Below are positions 17,445 to 25,512 of a stretch of DNA of 41,299 bases, in pieces (within the stretch, counting starts at the first letter, position 1; every line of letters begins with the position of its first letter). Both the position numbers and the translations under genes were made by a program. This DNA is from Cytophagaceae bacterium UBA7467 (lineage in GTDB: Bacteria > Bacteroidota > Bacteroidia > Cytophagales > Spirosomataceae): contig DLPD01000028.1 of the NCBI GenBank assembly GCA_002479785.1, positions 9,726-51,024 of the forward strand. The letters are read 5' to 3'. The notes under the pieces were generated by a model. It did no database searches, was not told the DNA's origin, and was given only the letters and a program-made list of their open reading frames with translations.

Positions 17445-18062
17445 TTGAAACAAACTTGGAAAGCCGCCTTTACTGACCGCACCTTCGCCCTACAGTTCAT
17501 AGGAGCTTTAGCGGTGTTCCTCATTTTCCCGTTTAAAGCGGATGATTATTTCCAATGGATTCAATTACGTGAAGGAATCCAGTGGGATGATCCTATACTA
17601 AACGCTATTCCGGCACTAAATGTTTCCTACCCCATTTTTGGGATCATCTATTTATCTGTAATCTACCTGATTTTTCGACTTTTGCAGGACCCTAAAAGAT
17701 TCGTTTGGTTCGCCTGGGCGTTCAATCTAGAAACAGGATTTCGATTTTTGACTATCTATTTAGTAGCCTTAAATCCCCCAGCTGGATTAGTCGATTTACA
17801 CGACCCTTTAGCGGAAATGTTCATTTACGGGGAAAACATGGCCATCACAAAGGACCTTTTCTTTTCAGGCCACACAGCCACCATGGTCTTTGTCTGCTTC
17901 TTTTTGCCTACGGCTAAAGAAAGACGCATTGCCATTGTCTTCAGCTTTGTATTGGCTAGCTTATTATTGCTCCAACACGTGCACTACAGCTTAGATATTG
18001 TTGCCGCTCCATTGTTTACGCTAACGGCAATCTGGCTCGTAAAGAAAGCAGGAATTAGTTAG
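17445..18062 (+). CDS. PAP2-superfamily membrane protein resembling sphingomyelin synthase
   Basis: The polytopic protein has about five to six membrane helices. Two catalytic motifs of the PAP2_C/sphingomyelin-synthase group are visible: SGHTATM (residues 141-147) and HVHYSLD (178-184), which supply His143, His180 and Asp184. Members transfer a phospho-headgroup to or from lipids, or are lipid phosphatases. The exact substrate is unknown. There is no ATG near the 5' end: the in-frame TTG at 17373 would overlap msrA on the other strand, and the TTG at 17445 gives 205 residues and starts LKQTWKAAF. It ends 2 bases before the convergent CapD-type gene. Confidence 0.72.
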   Translation: MKQTWKAAFTDRTFALQFIGALAVFLIFPFKADDYFQWIQLREGIQWDDPILNAIPALNVSYPIFGIIYLSVIYLIFRLLQDPKRFVWFAWAFNLETGFRFLTIYLVALNPPAGLVDLHDPLAEMFIYGENMAITKDLFFSGHTATMVFVCFFLPTAKERRIAIVFSFVLASLLLLQHVHYSLDIVAAPLFTLTAIWLVKKAGIS

Positions 18063-18064
18063 GA

Positions 18065-19978
18065 CTATTTTTTCTTGTCTAATGTCTCAAACACCGAATT
18101 GTTTGATTTGTACTCCGGAATAATTTCCTTGATTTTGGCTACAATTGAATTGTTCGTACCACTTGATAATAAGTGATTCAAATCATTCGTTGCCACTTCC
18201 ATATAGGCGTAGGAAGGCGTATTCACTTCAGCAATCAAGATCTTAGGGTGGTGCGTTGGGAGCGTATTCTCATCGTTATTTAATAACTCCTCATACAATT
18301 TTTCCCCTGGACGCAAACCAGTATAGCGAATCTCGATATCTTTATCGACACGTAGACCACTCAATGTAATCATCTTCTTAGCGAGGTCAATAATCTTTAC
18401 AGATTCGCCCATGTCAAAGACAAAAACTTCACCCCCTTGTCCCATTGTCGCTGCCTCTAATACAAGTTCGCAGGCCTCAGGAATAGTCATGAAGTAGCGC
18501 GTAATTTCTGGATGAGTTACTGTTACCGGGCCGCCACGCTCTATTTGTTTTTTAAACAAGGGTATAACAGAACCATTAGAGCCTAATACGTTTCCAAAAC
18601 GCGTAGCAATAAACTTCGTTTTAATCCCTTCCAACTGGTTCATCGACTGCGTATACATCTCCGCTAAACGCTTCGTCGCTCCCATCACATTGGTTGGATT
18701 CACGGCCTTGTCCGTAGAAACCATCACAAATTTATCTACGCCTACTTCTGCCGCTAGTTCCGCTAATATACGCGTGCCTATTACATTGGTTTTAATCGCC
18801 TCATACGGATTGTTTTCCATCAATGGAACGTGCTTATAAGCAGCCGCATGGAAAATGATATCTGGACGATGGTTCTTAAATATCTTGCTTACCCGGCGTG
18901 TATCTGATACATCAGCTACATTGACAATTAACTGCACATTCGTAGGCACCTTCCCCGCTAATTCGTATTCTAAATCATACAAGGCTGATTCTGCCTGATC
19001 GACTAAGACTAATTTAGCCGGGAAATATGCGATCAATTGACGAACAATTTCGCTACCAATCGATCCCGCAGCACCCGTAACTAGAATTACCTTACCAGAA
19101 ATCTCTTCGCCTATACGCTTATTATTCATTTGAATCACTTCACGTCCTAGTAGATCTTCGATCTTCACATTGTGAATTTGATTCATTGCAAACTCCCCTT
19201 CAACCCACTTATCCACTGGAGGAAGGGCTTTTACCACTACTCCGCGATCTAAGAAAATATCAGAAATCTTACGCTTCGATTTAGCGGACATATTATTAAT
19301 GGCCATAATCACCTCTAACCCCTCATTCGACCCCACAAACTTATCAAGCACTTCTGGAAGACTATAGACCTTAATCCCTTCAATGGTTTTGCCTATTTTA
19401 GACTCATTATCGTCGATAAAACCCAGTATCTTGTAGTTCGTGCTGCGATCCGTTTGGAACACATTCTTAGTCAACATACCCGTATATCCTGCTCCGTAAA
19501 TCAATACCCCGATGGTGGGTTTAAACTGATTAACAAAGGACTCATAGAAACTCTTCACGAAGAAGCGAAGAATAACCATCCAGAACAGACAGATAAAAAA
19601 GTCAATAATTAGGATAGATGCTGATAAATTAAAGACATGCTCAAAGCCCAAGGTATTTCGAATTACCCCAGAAGTTAATACAGCTCCAAAAGTACCTGCA
19701 AATACGGCCTTTAATATCAGAATAGCATCTTCAATACTCGTATGGCGGATAATACCCGCATAGGATTGAAAATACAAAAAGGCCAAAAGACGTAGGCCTA
19801 GCACAAAAATCAGTTGAGAAGCAAACACCGAGAAATCAATATCCAATAACTGGAAATTCATTCTTAATAGTGTCGCAATAGAGAACGAGAAGATGACGAT
19901 TAAAGAGTCAAATACTAAAACCAGCCATCTAGAAAGAAAGCGATTAGAATATTTCCGGATGAAGGAAGACTTTGTCAT
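18065..19978 (-). CDS. Membrane-bound nucleotide-sugar 4,6-dehydratase (CapD/FlaA1/PglF-like)
   Basis: The 637-residue protein has four N-terminal membrane helices, then a first Rossmann fold (IYGAGYTGML, near 161-167) and a second, catalytic SDR domain (VTGAAGSIGSE, near 300). The segment VSTDKAVNPTNVMGATKR carries the Met-Gly-Ala-Thr-Lys catalytic variant in place of the usual YxxxK, as in WbpM and PglF. These enzymes convert UDP-GlcNAc or a related sugar to a 4-keto-6-deoxy sugar for surface polysaccharide or glycoprotein synthesis. The ATG at 19978 is preferred to a TTG at 20020 because a promoter is predicted just upstream. No other glycan genes adjoin it. Confidence 0.9.
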   Translation of the reverse strand: MTKSSFIRKYSNRFLSRWLVLVFDSLIVIFSFSIATLLRMNFQLLDIDFSVFASQLIFVLGLRLLAFLYFQSYAGIIRHTSIEDAILILKAVFAGTFGAVLTSGVIRNTLGFEHVFNLSASILIIDFFICLFWMVILRFFVKSFYESFVNQFKPTIGVLIYGAGYTGMLTKNVFQTDRSTNYKILGFIDDNESKIGKTIEGIKVYSLPEVLDKFVGSNEGLEVIMAINNMSAKSKRKISDIFLDRGVVVKALPPVDKWVEGEFAMNQIHNVKIEDLLGREVIQMNNKRIGEEISGKVILVTGAAGSIGSEIVRQLIAYFPAKLVLVDQAESALYDLEYELAGKVPTNVQLIVNVADVSDTRRVSKIFKNHRPDIIFHAAAYKHVPLMENNPYEAIKTNVIGTRILAELAAEVGVDKFVMVSTDKAVNPTNVMGATKRLAEMYTQSMNQLEGIKTKFIATRFGNVLGSNGSVIPLFKKQIERGGPVTVTHPEITRYFMTIPEACELVLEAATMGQGGEVFVFDMGESVKIIDLAKKMITLSGLRVDKDIEIRYTGLRPGEKLYEELLNNDENTLPTHHPKILIAEVNTPSYAYMEVATNDLNHLLSSGTNNSIVAKIKEIIPEYKSNNSVFETLDKKK

Positions 19979-20031
19979 TTTACTTAACCTTGGAATGAGA
20001 GCCAAAAAAACACTAGGCAATTACCCACACT

Positions 20032-20065
20032 CAAAATTACTAATTTTATCTCGCCTACAGCCCAA
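20032..20065 (-). promoter_or_regulatory. Predicted promoter of the CapD-type gene
   Basis: On the minus strand TAATTTTG (20039 to 20032) matches TAnnTTTG exactly, with a TTG at 20065-20063 and 23 bases between. That spacing is at the upper limit of the known range. Transcription would begin near 20025, giving a leader of about 47 bases to the ATG at 19978. Confidence 0.4.
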
Positions 20066-20100
20066 AATTTATCAAACGGCCTAAAAAGTAGACAAACGGA

Positions 20101-21126
20101 CTACTGCTTTCCGAAACCTGGAGCCGTTAAGTCGACGATTGCATCCGATTTCATCACCATGACACGTTCGTTACTCACATTAGTCATATAACCAATGGCA
20201 GTCACATCAGCGATCTTTTCTACTTTCGGAAAATCGGCTTGAGAAACCGTAAATAAAAGTTCGAAATCCTCACCACCATTCAGCGCAGCTGTCAAAGGGC
20301 TCACATTAAATTCTGTCGCCGCAAGATAGGTCTCATCGTCAATGGGAATGTTTTTTTCAAAAATGCGTGCCCCTAAACCGGATGCATTACACAAATGGAT
20401 GATTTCTGAGGCTAAGCCATCAGAGCAATCAATCATCGAGGTAGGAACTACCCCTAATTCTCTCAACTCATGAATAATATCAAAACGAGCCATCGGCTTT
20501 AATTGACGCAATACGACATAGCTCTTGCCTTCTAATTCTGGCTTCATATCGGGATTAGATAAGAATACCTGTTTTTCTCTTTCTAATGAATGTAAACCCA
20601 TTAGCGCCGCTCCTAAATCACCTGAAACACATAAGACATCATTCGGCTTCGAGGTGCCACGCTGTACTAATTTAGCAGCTTCCACCACTCCCGTTGCCGT
20701 CATGGAAATGATCAATCCTTGCGGACTAGAAGTGGTATCTCCTCCTACTAAATCCACCTTGTATTCCTCACAGGCTAAACGAATTCCCTCATACAAAGCG
20801 TCTACTGATTCCACCGAGAAACGATTACTCAAACCAATACCAATGGTAATTTGAGCTGGGATGGCGTTCATGGCCGCAATGTCTGAGAGAACTACGGAAA
20901 CAACTTTGAAACCTAAGTGCTGCAGTGGGGTATAACCCAGATCAAAATGAACCCCTTCAATGAATAATTCAGTGGTCGTAACCACCTTATTTCCTTTAGG
21001 ATCCAGCACCGCCGTATCATCTCCTATACCCAAGTCCGTCCAAGCTTGTTTTTCTGTGAACTGAGAGGCAATGTGGTTGATTAAACCAAACTCACCAATT
21101 TCTCCGATTTCTGTTCTCTTTTCCAT
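20101..21126 (-). CDS. thiL: Thiamine-monophosphate kinase
   Basis: ThiL phosphorylates thiamine monophosphate to the active cofactor thiamine pyrophosphate. The 341-residue protein has the PurM/ThiL signatures LGIGDDTAVLD, the N-terminal metal/ATP segment ELFIEGVHFDLGY, SVVLSDIAAMNA, VGGDTTSS and the C-terminal IDCSDGLASEI and NGGEDFELLFTV. The ATG at 21126 is preferred to a TTG at 21135 because the hairpin of the upstream gene's terminator ends at 21136. No other thi gene adjoins it. It is separated from the CapD-type gene by a gap with its own promoter. Confidence 0.93.
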   Translation of the reverse strand: MEKRTEIGEIGEFGLINHIASQFTEKQAWTDLGIGDDTAVLDPKGNKVVTTTELFIEGVHFDLGYTPLQHLGFKVVSVVLSDIAAMNAIPAQITIGIGLSNRFSVESVDALYEGIRLACEEYKVDLVGGDTTSSPQGLIISMTATGVVEAAKLVQRGTSKPNDVLCVSGDLGAALMGLHSLEREKQVFLSNPDMKPELEGKSYVVLRQLKPMARFDIIHELRELGVVPTSMIDCSDGLASEIIHLCNASGLGARIFEKNIPIDDETYLAATEFNVSPLTAALNGGEDFELLFTVSQADFPKVEKIADVTAIGYMTNVSNERVMVMKSDAIVDLTAPGFGKQ

Positions 21127-21135
21127 ATAACACAA

Positions 21136-21158
21136 AAAGCCGCCACAAGGACGGCTTT
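21136..21158 (-). terminator. Rho-independent terminator after the lipoprotein gene
   Basis: The minus strand reads AAAGCCG, a 9-base loop, CGGCTTT and then further T residues: a 7-bp stem with a short T tract. It sits 18 bases after the lipoprotein stop and directly before thiL, so thiL must be transcribed either by read-through or from a promoter not visible here. Confidence 0.7.
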
Positions 21159-21175
21159 ACTAAAATCTATTCTGA

Positions 21176-21655
21176 TTAAGGATTAACTAGGGCTAACTTA
21201 ACAATAGCGCTACTCGCTTTCACGTAAGCCGTTGTTTGTTGCAAGCTCAAAGAGGTCGCAGTAGGAGTCACTAAGATAGAGTAGGTAATTGTTCCCCCTG
21301 TTCCGGTAGGTGCACCCTCAGCACTCGTTAACCCATTTAATGTGAGTGATAATCCATCGGTCGCAACCGTGTACGTGCCTGTAAATATTTTTCCGTCAAA
21401 TTCGGTTAAGGTCACCGATCCTGCGGTAGATAAATCTAATTTGTATTGAGAATACCCCTGAACCACGTTCGAAGTACTTGTTTTATCGTATTTCGTAACA
21501 CCATCCCATTGAGCTGTACTAACTGTCCACACTTTCTTCACAAGAGTGGCTACATTAACGGTAGGGGTAGGTGGATTAGGAGTAGGTGCTGGATCACCCC
21601 CGCCGCCACAGGCTAGCACGGAAATAGCTAATATTACTAAAAGGAACTGTTTCAT
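21176..21655 (-). CDS. Small lipoprotein, lipocalin-like, unknown function
   Basis: The 159-residue protein has a signal peptide with lipobox VLA-C (Cys16), followed by four glycines and a Pro/Thr-rich linker (DPAPTPNPPTPT). The mature part is rich in Thr and Ser with alternating hydrophobics, such as GKIFTGTYTVATDGLSLTLNG, quoted here in part as FTGTYTVATDGLSLTLNG. This beta-barrel pattern is typical of small Bacteroidota lipocalin-like lipoproteins. No catalytic residues are recognisable. It has its own terminator and appears monocistronic. I do not recognise a specific function. Confidence 0.75.
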   Translation of the reverse strand: MKQFLLVILAISVLACGGGGDPAPTPNPPTPTVNVATLVKKVWTVSTAQWDGVTKYDKTSTSNVVQGYSQYKLDLSTAGSVTLTEFDGKIFTGTYTVATDGLSLTLNGLTSAEGAPTGTGGTITYSILVTPTATSLSLQQTTAYVKASSAIVKLALVNP

Positions 21656-21739
21656 ATTCAGGTGTTATGCGATGTAAAATTAAAAATCTTTCTGAAAAAA
21701 AGGTGGGTTTGACCCTTTTTATTTAGCTTCGTGTAAATT

Positions 21740-21967
21740 ATGAAGACTTATACACGCGGACAGTTAGCCCTTCGAAATGGGCAAGACAAGCCTGAGATTT
21801 GGGTCGCCTTTCAGGGGCTCATTTACGATATGACGGAGTCCAAATTGTGGAAAAATGGTAAACATTACGAGCATTGGGCGGGACAGGATTTAACTCCTGA
21901 GCTGGCTGATGCGCCACATTCCGAGAAAGTCTTTGAAAAATTTACCCCCATCGGAATTTTAGCTTAG
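21740..21967 (+). CDS. Cytochrome b5-like heme/steroid-binding protein
   Basis: The 75-residue protein matches the short prokaryotic cytochrome b5-like group: EIWVAFQGLIYDMTESKLW, a histidine-rich stretch HYEHWAGQDLT and DAPHSEKVFEKF. His45 (in HWAGQDLT) and His60 (in APHS) are the likely heme ligands. There is no signal peptide, so it should be cytosolic. The role of this family is not known; electron transfer or ligand binding are possible. It is followed after 1 base by the BadF-type kinase gene, so the two are almost certainly cotranscribed, with no obvious functional link. Confidence 0.82.
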   Translation: MKTYTRGQLALRNGQDKPEIWVAFQGLIYDMTESKLWKNGKHYEHWAGQDLTPELADAPHSEKVFEKFTPIGILA

Positions 21968-21968
21968 T

Positions 21969-22820
21969 ATGGTAGTAATCGTAGAAAGTGGTTCGACTAA
22001 AACAGCCTGGAGACTGATAAAGGATCCGGCTTCGGCTTATGAAAGTTTTACTAGTGCGGGAATTAATCCGTACTACCAAACCACTGATGAGATCAAGGCG
22101 GCACAGCAGGAAGTATTAGCCGGATTTAAGGGTCTACCCATTCAAGCGATTTATTATTACGGTACCGGAGTAACAGGTGAGGCGCAATGCGAAGTAATTG
22201 CGGCCGCCTTTCGACCTTATTTCCCTAGTTCTTGTTCACTTGAAATACAAAACGACCTCATCGCCGCGGCCAGATCGCTATGCGGGAAAGAGGCGGGAAT
22301 TGCGTGTATTTTAGGAACTGGGTCTAATTCCGGTTATTGGAATGGGGAAAGGATTTCGGCGCAAACTCCTCCACTGGGATTTTGGTTAGGCGACGAGGGA
22401 AGTGGTGGACATTTAGGCAAATTACTGGTTTTGAGTTATTTACACGGCCAAATGCCTGCAGAGATTCGAGCCCTTTTTGAGAAGCGTTTTGGCGTATTGG
22501 ATCGATTAACCGTTTTAGATAAGGCCTACAAACAAGCCTTCCCAAATCGCTGGTTTGCTAGTTTTTCAAAATTCCTATTTGACCACAGACGGGATGCCTT
22601 TTGTTATGGTTTGATCGAGCAATCTTTTGATGCCTTTATTTCTTTGTATTTGAAACGCTACGCGGAAGCACCTGTTTTTCATTTCACTGGCTCCGTGGCA
22701 TTTTACTACTCAGACCTGTTAAAAAAAGTGATGAAAAAAAATGGTTTGCCGGTAGGACATATTAGTGAGGGACCAATGGCTGGTCTTTGCTTGTATCATA
22801 AGGGGGAATTTTGGCCATAA
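21969..22820 (+). CDS. BadF/BadG/BcrA/BcrD-type ATPase (N-acetylglucosamine kinase-like)
   Basis: This 283-residue member of the ASKHA fold has the phosphate-1 motif VESGSTKTAW at its N-terminus, an acidic catalytic region (LEIQNDLIAAARSLCG) and the phosphate-2/adenosine motifs LGTGSNSGYWNG and LGDEGSGGHLGK. Relatives include N-acetylglucosamine and glucosamine kinases. In Bacteroidota such single-domain proteins are usually assigned to amino-sugar recycling. The pairing with the b5-like gene (1-base gap) gives no substrate clue. There are no iron-sulfur cysteines, so it is not an activator of 2-hydroxyacyl-CoA dehydratases. Confidence 0.83.
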   Translation: MVVIVESGSTKTAWRLIKDPASAYESFTSAGINPYYQTTDEIKAAQQEVLAGFKGLPIQAIYYYGTGVTGEAQCEVIAAAFRPYFPSSCSLEIQNDLIAAARSLCGKEAGIACILGTGSNSGYWNGERISAQTPPLGFWLGDEGSGGHLGKLLVLSYLHGQMPAEIRALFEKRFGVLDRLTVLDKAYKQAFPNRWFASFSKFLFDHRRDAFCYGLIEQSFDAFISLYLKRYAEAPVFHFTGSVAFYYSDLLKKVMKKNGLPVGHISEGPMAGLCLYHKGEFWP

Positions 22821-22876
22821 TTTATTAAATTGCCTCATGTTTAAACGCCTAAGTCAACAAACCTAACACATTGCCT

Positions 22877-24286
22877 ATGACATCGCACATTAAATCCATA
22901 GGGACGAAACAAAAAGCACTTCAAATCAATTTAGACCGCAGCATCTACGGTTCCTTCGCGGAAATCGGAGCAGGTCAAGATGTAGCGGCTAATTTCTTCA
23001 AAGCAGGCGGAGCATCAGGCACCATCGCTAAAACAATCTCGGCTTACGATATGGCCTTTTCAGATGCCATTTATGGCGAAGAAGCTTCCGGAAAATATGT
23101 GTGCGAGCCGCGTTTAATGAAAATGTTAAACCGGGAGTTCAAGTTATTGAATGTCCGTTTAACAGAATCCGCTGCTGAAAAACGTTTCTTTGCATTTGCA
23201 GACACCGTTTCTGCCCTAAATTTCCAAAAGACGAATGATGCCCACGGCTGGATTGGACTTCGTTTCCAATTAACTCCGAACGGTGGATTTAATGATGTCG
23301 TTATCCACGTGAATATGTTGGATAATGACAATATTTTGCAACAACAGGCATTAGGGGTAATCGGGGTAAACCTGTTATACGGTTGCTACCATTACCACGA
23401 AGATCCTGAGAAATTATTGCTGTCCTTGCTTGATGATTTGTCCAAAGACCGGATCGAAATCGACATGATTCGCTTCGAGGGCCCAGACTTTAAGGAGGTA
23501 GACAATCGATTAATGTCCTTGTATTTAGTGAAGCACGGCTACACGCAGGCGGCGGTTTTTGGGCCGGATGGGAAGGTAATGCAGCCCTATGATGCTTTGT
23601 CAAAAAAACATATCGTGGCTGTTCGCGGTCGTTTCCGTCCTGTGACGAACATCTTCTCGGATATGTTGAAAAAAGGTGTCGCACAGTTCGAGCAAGAGCC
23701 TGATGTGGATGATGATAAAATATGCGTGCTATCTGAATTAACGCTGAAAAGCTTGGAGAATGAGACACACAAAATCGATGAGAAGGACTTCTTGGATCGC
23801 GTGGACATCCTATGTTCCTTAGGCCAAACGGTACTTATCTCTAACTTCCACGAATACTTCAAATTAGTGGATTTCTTAAGTCAATTCTCTAAGTTAAAAA
23901 TGGCGCTCGTTATGGGTATGCCTAACTTAGAATATATTTTTGAAGAAAAACATTATAAAAATATTCCAGGTGGAATTATGAGTGCTTTTGGTTGTTTATT
24001 TGGCCAAAACATCAAACTTTATCTCTACCCTACGGTGGCTGAAAATGGGAGCCTAATTCACCTGAAAAATTTCGAACCAGAAGCTCATTTAAATGGTCTG
24101 TTAAACTATTTACTAGATAATGAAAAGCTAGCAGAGATTCAGAACTATGACGAAAAGTTAATGAATATTCGGACGGATAAGGTACTGGAAATGATTCAAT
24201 CCGGCGGCGATGAATGGATTCCGTTAGTTCCTAAATCCGTGGCTAAAATGATCAAAGAAAATTCACTCTTTGGCTACCAAGCTTAA
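22877..24286 (+). CDS. Conserved Bacteroidota protein of unknown function (469 residues)
   Basis: The protein begins SIGTKQKALQINLD and continues with FAEIGAGQDVAANFFKAGGAS, a conserved stretch seen in a family common in Cytophagales and relatives. There is no signal peptide, no membrane helix and no plug or barrel pattern, so any TonB-receptor label would be wrong; it should be cytosolic. A middle part holds GWIGLRFQL and NIFSDMLKKGVAQFE. The C-terminal part holds LCSLGQTVLISNFHEYFKLV and LALVMGMPNL-like segments (here KMALVMGMPNLEYIF). I recognise no catalytic motif. The ATG at 22877 is chosen over a TTG at 22871. The gene ends in a strong terminator. Function unknown. Confidence 0.8.
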   Translation: MTSHIKSIGTKQKALQINLDRSIYGSFAEIGAGQDVAANFFKAGGASGTIAKTISAYDMAFSDAIYGEEASGKYVCEPRLMKMLNREFKLLNVRLTESAAEKRFFAFADTVSALNFQKTNDAHGWIGLRFQLTPNGGFNDVVIHVNMLDNDNILQQQALGVIGVNLLYGCYHYHEDPEKLLLSLLDDLSKDRIEIDMIRFEGPDFKEVDNRLMSLYLVKHGYTQAAVFGPDGKVMQPYDALSKKHIVAVRGRFRPVTNIFSDMLKKGVAQFEQEPDVDDDKICVLSELTLKSLENETHKIDEKDFLDRVDILCSLGQTVLISNFHEYFKLVDFLSQFSKLKMALVMGMPNLEYIFEEKHYKNIPGGIMSAFGCLFGQNIKLYLYPTVAENGSLIHLKNFEPEAHLNGLLNYLLDNEKLAEIQNYDEKLMNIRTDKVLEMIQSGGDEWIPLVPKSVAKMIKENSLFGYQA

Positions 24287-24290
24287 TAAA

Positions 24291-24314
24291 AAAGCCCTGA
24301 TCTCTCAGGGCTTT
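24291..24314. terminator. Bidirectional rho-independent terminator
   Basis: A perfect 10-bp stem (AAAGCCCTGA and TCAGGGCTTT around TCTC) is flanked by an A tract on the left and a T tract on the right. It can terminate both the plus-strand gene ending at 24286 and the minus-strand carA ending at 24317. Confidence 0.9.
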
Positions 24315-24316
24315 TT

Positions 24317-25417
24317 TTATTTCATTAGATCGATAAACTGATCAAATAAGTAACGAGAATCGTGTGGTCCTGGACTAGCCTCCGGGTGGTGTTGCACCGA
24401 GAATGCTTTACGACCTTTCACGCGTAAACCCTCAACAGTTTGGTCATTCAGGTTAATATGTGTCAGTTCAGCTTGATCAGAGGCTTTCAACTCATCGAGC
24501 TTAACCGCAAAACCGTGATTTTGGGAAGTGATTTCTGAAAGACCCGTCACTAAATTTTTCACTGGATGATTCAAGCCGCGGTGACCGTTGTGCATTTTGT
24601 AGGTAGATAAGCCTACTACTTGCGCTAGAATTTGGTGACCTAAACAAATTCCGAAAACGGGTTTGTCGCTATTCAAAAATTCCGTCACAGTTTCAATGGC
24701 GTAAGACATCACAGCTGGATCCCCTGGGCCATTCGAAACGAAATAACCATCTGGGTTCCAAGCAGCGATTTCAGCAAAAGGCGTCTTAGCAGGGAACACT
24801 TTCAAGTAACAACCGCGCTCAGAAATATTTGACAAAATACTTCTTTTCACCCCTAGATCTAGCACAGCTACTTTGCGTTCTGCTTTCTCATCTCCTAAAA
24901 AATAGGCTTCTTGGGTACATACTTGAGATGACAATTCTAAGCCCTCCATCGATGGAATTTTATCCAGAGCCGCTTTTAGCGCTGCCTCATCAAAAATCTC
25001 CGAAGAAATCAAGCAATTCATCACCCCTTTTGTCCGAATATGACGTACCAATGCACGAGTGTCGATTCCTGAGATTCCTACAATTCCTGCATTCGCTAAA
25101 TAGTCTTGCAAAGAACCATCTGCCGTTTCACGCGAGTGAACGCTAGCAAATTCGTTACAAACCATACCGGCTATTTGGACCTTGTTCGATTCAGCCTCCT
25201 TCTCTTGCATCACCCCATAGTTACCGATGTGAGCCGTCGTGTTAATGATTACCTGGCCCGCATAAGAGGGATCGGTATAAATTTCTTGATAACCCGTCAT
25301 ACCGGTGTTAAAACAGATCTCACCGCCGTGAGTACCTATTTTTCCAAGTGCTTTCCCGTGGAATATAGTTCCGTCTTGTAATAATAAAACCGCTGGTGTG
25401 GACTCGGTAAATCTCAT
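24317..25417 (-). CDS. carA: Carbamoyl-phosphate synthase small (glutaminase) subunit
   Basis: CarA hydrolyses glutamine and passes ammonia to the large subunit CarB for carbamoyl phosphate, a precursor of arginine and pyrimidines. The 366-residue protein has the CPSase small-chain domain (LQDGTIFHGKALG, NTGMTGYQEIYTDPSY) and a class I glutamine amidotransferase domain. Its nucleophile is Cys258 (GICLGHQ) and the catalytic His344/Glu346 lie in VQHHPEASPGPHD. carB is not in the window. It lies downstream of the ribosomal operon but is separated by a strong terminator, so it must have its own promoter in 25418-25461; I see no consensus one there. Confidence 0.95.
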   Translation of the reverse strand: MRFTESTPAVLLLQDGTIFHGKALGKIGTHGGEICFNTGMTGYQEIYTDPSYAGQVIINTTAHIGNYGVMQEKEAESNKVQIAGMVCNEFASVHSRETADGSLQDYLANAGIVGISGIDTRALVRHIRTKGVMNCLISSEIFDEAALKAALDKIPSMEGLELSSQVCTQEAYFLGDEKAERKVAVLDLGVKRSILSNISERGCYLKVFPAKTPFAEIAAWNPDGYFVSNGPGDPAVMSYAIETVTEFLNSDKPVFGICLGHQILAQVVGLSTYKMHNGHRGLNHPVKNLVTGLSEITSQNHGFAVKLDELKASDQAELTHINLNDQTVEGLRVKGRKAFSVQHHPEASPGPHDSRYLFDQFIDLMK

Positions 25418-25461
25418 AAAATGCTGTTATAAAATAGGGGTCAAATACTTTTTACCTAAAA

Positions 25462-25492
25462 AAAGGGCTTCAACGAAAAGTTGAAGCCCTTT
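25462..25492 (-). terminator. Strong rho-independent terminator of the ribosomal operon
   Basis: A 13-bp perfect stem (AAAGGGCTTCAAC and GTTGAAGCCCTTT) around the loop GAAAA is followed on the minus strand by a T run. It lies 20 bases after the rplQ stop. The plus-strand side is also flanked by A and T tracts, so some bidirectional function is possible. Confidence 0.93.
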
Positions 25493-25512
25493 AAAAAAAA
25501 TGAAGAGAAAGA

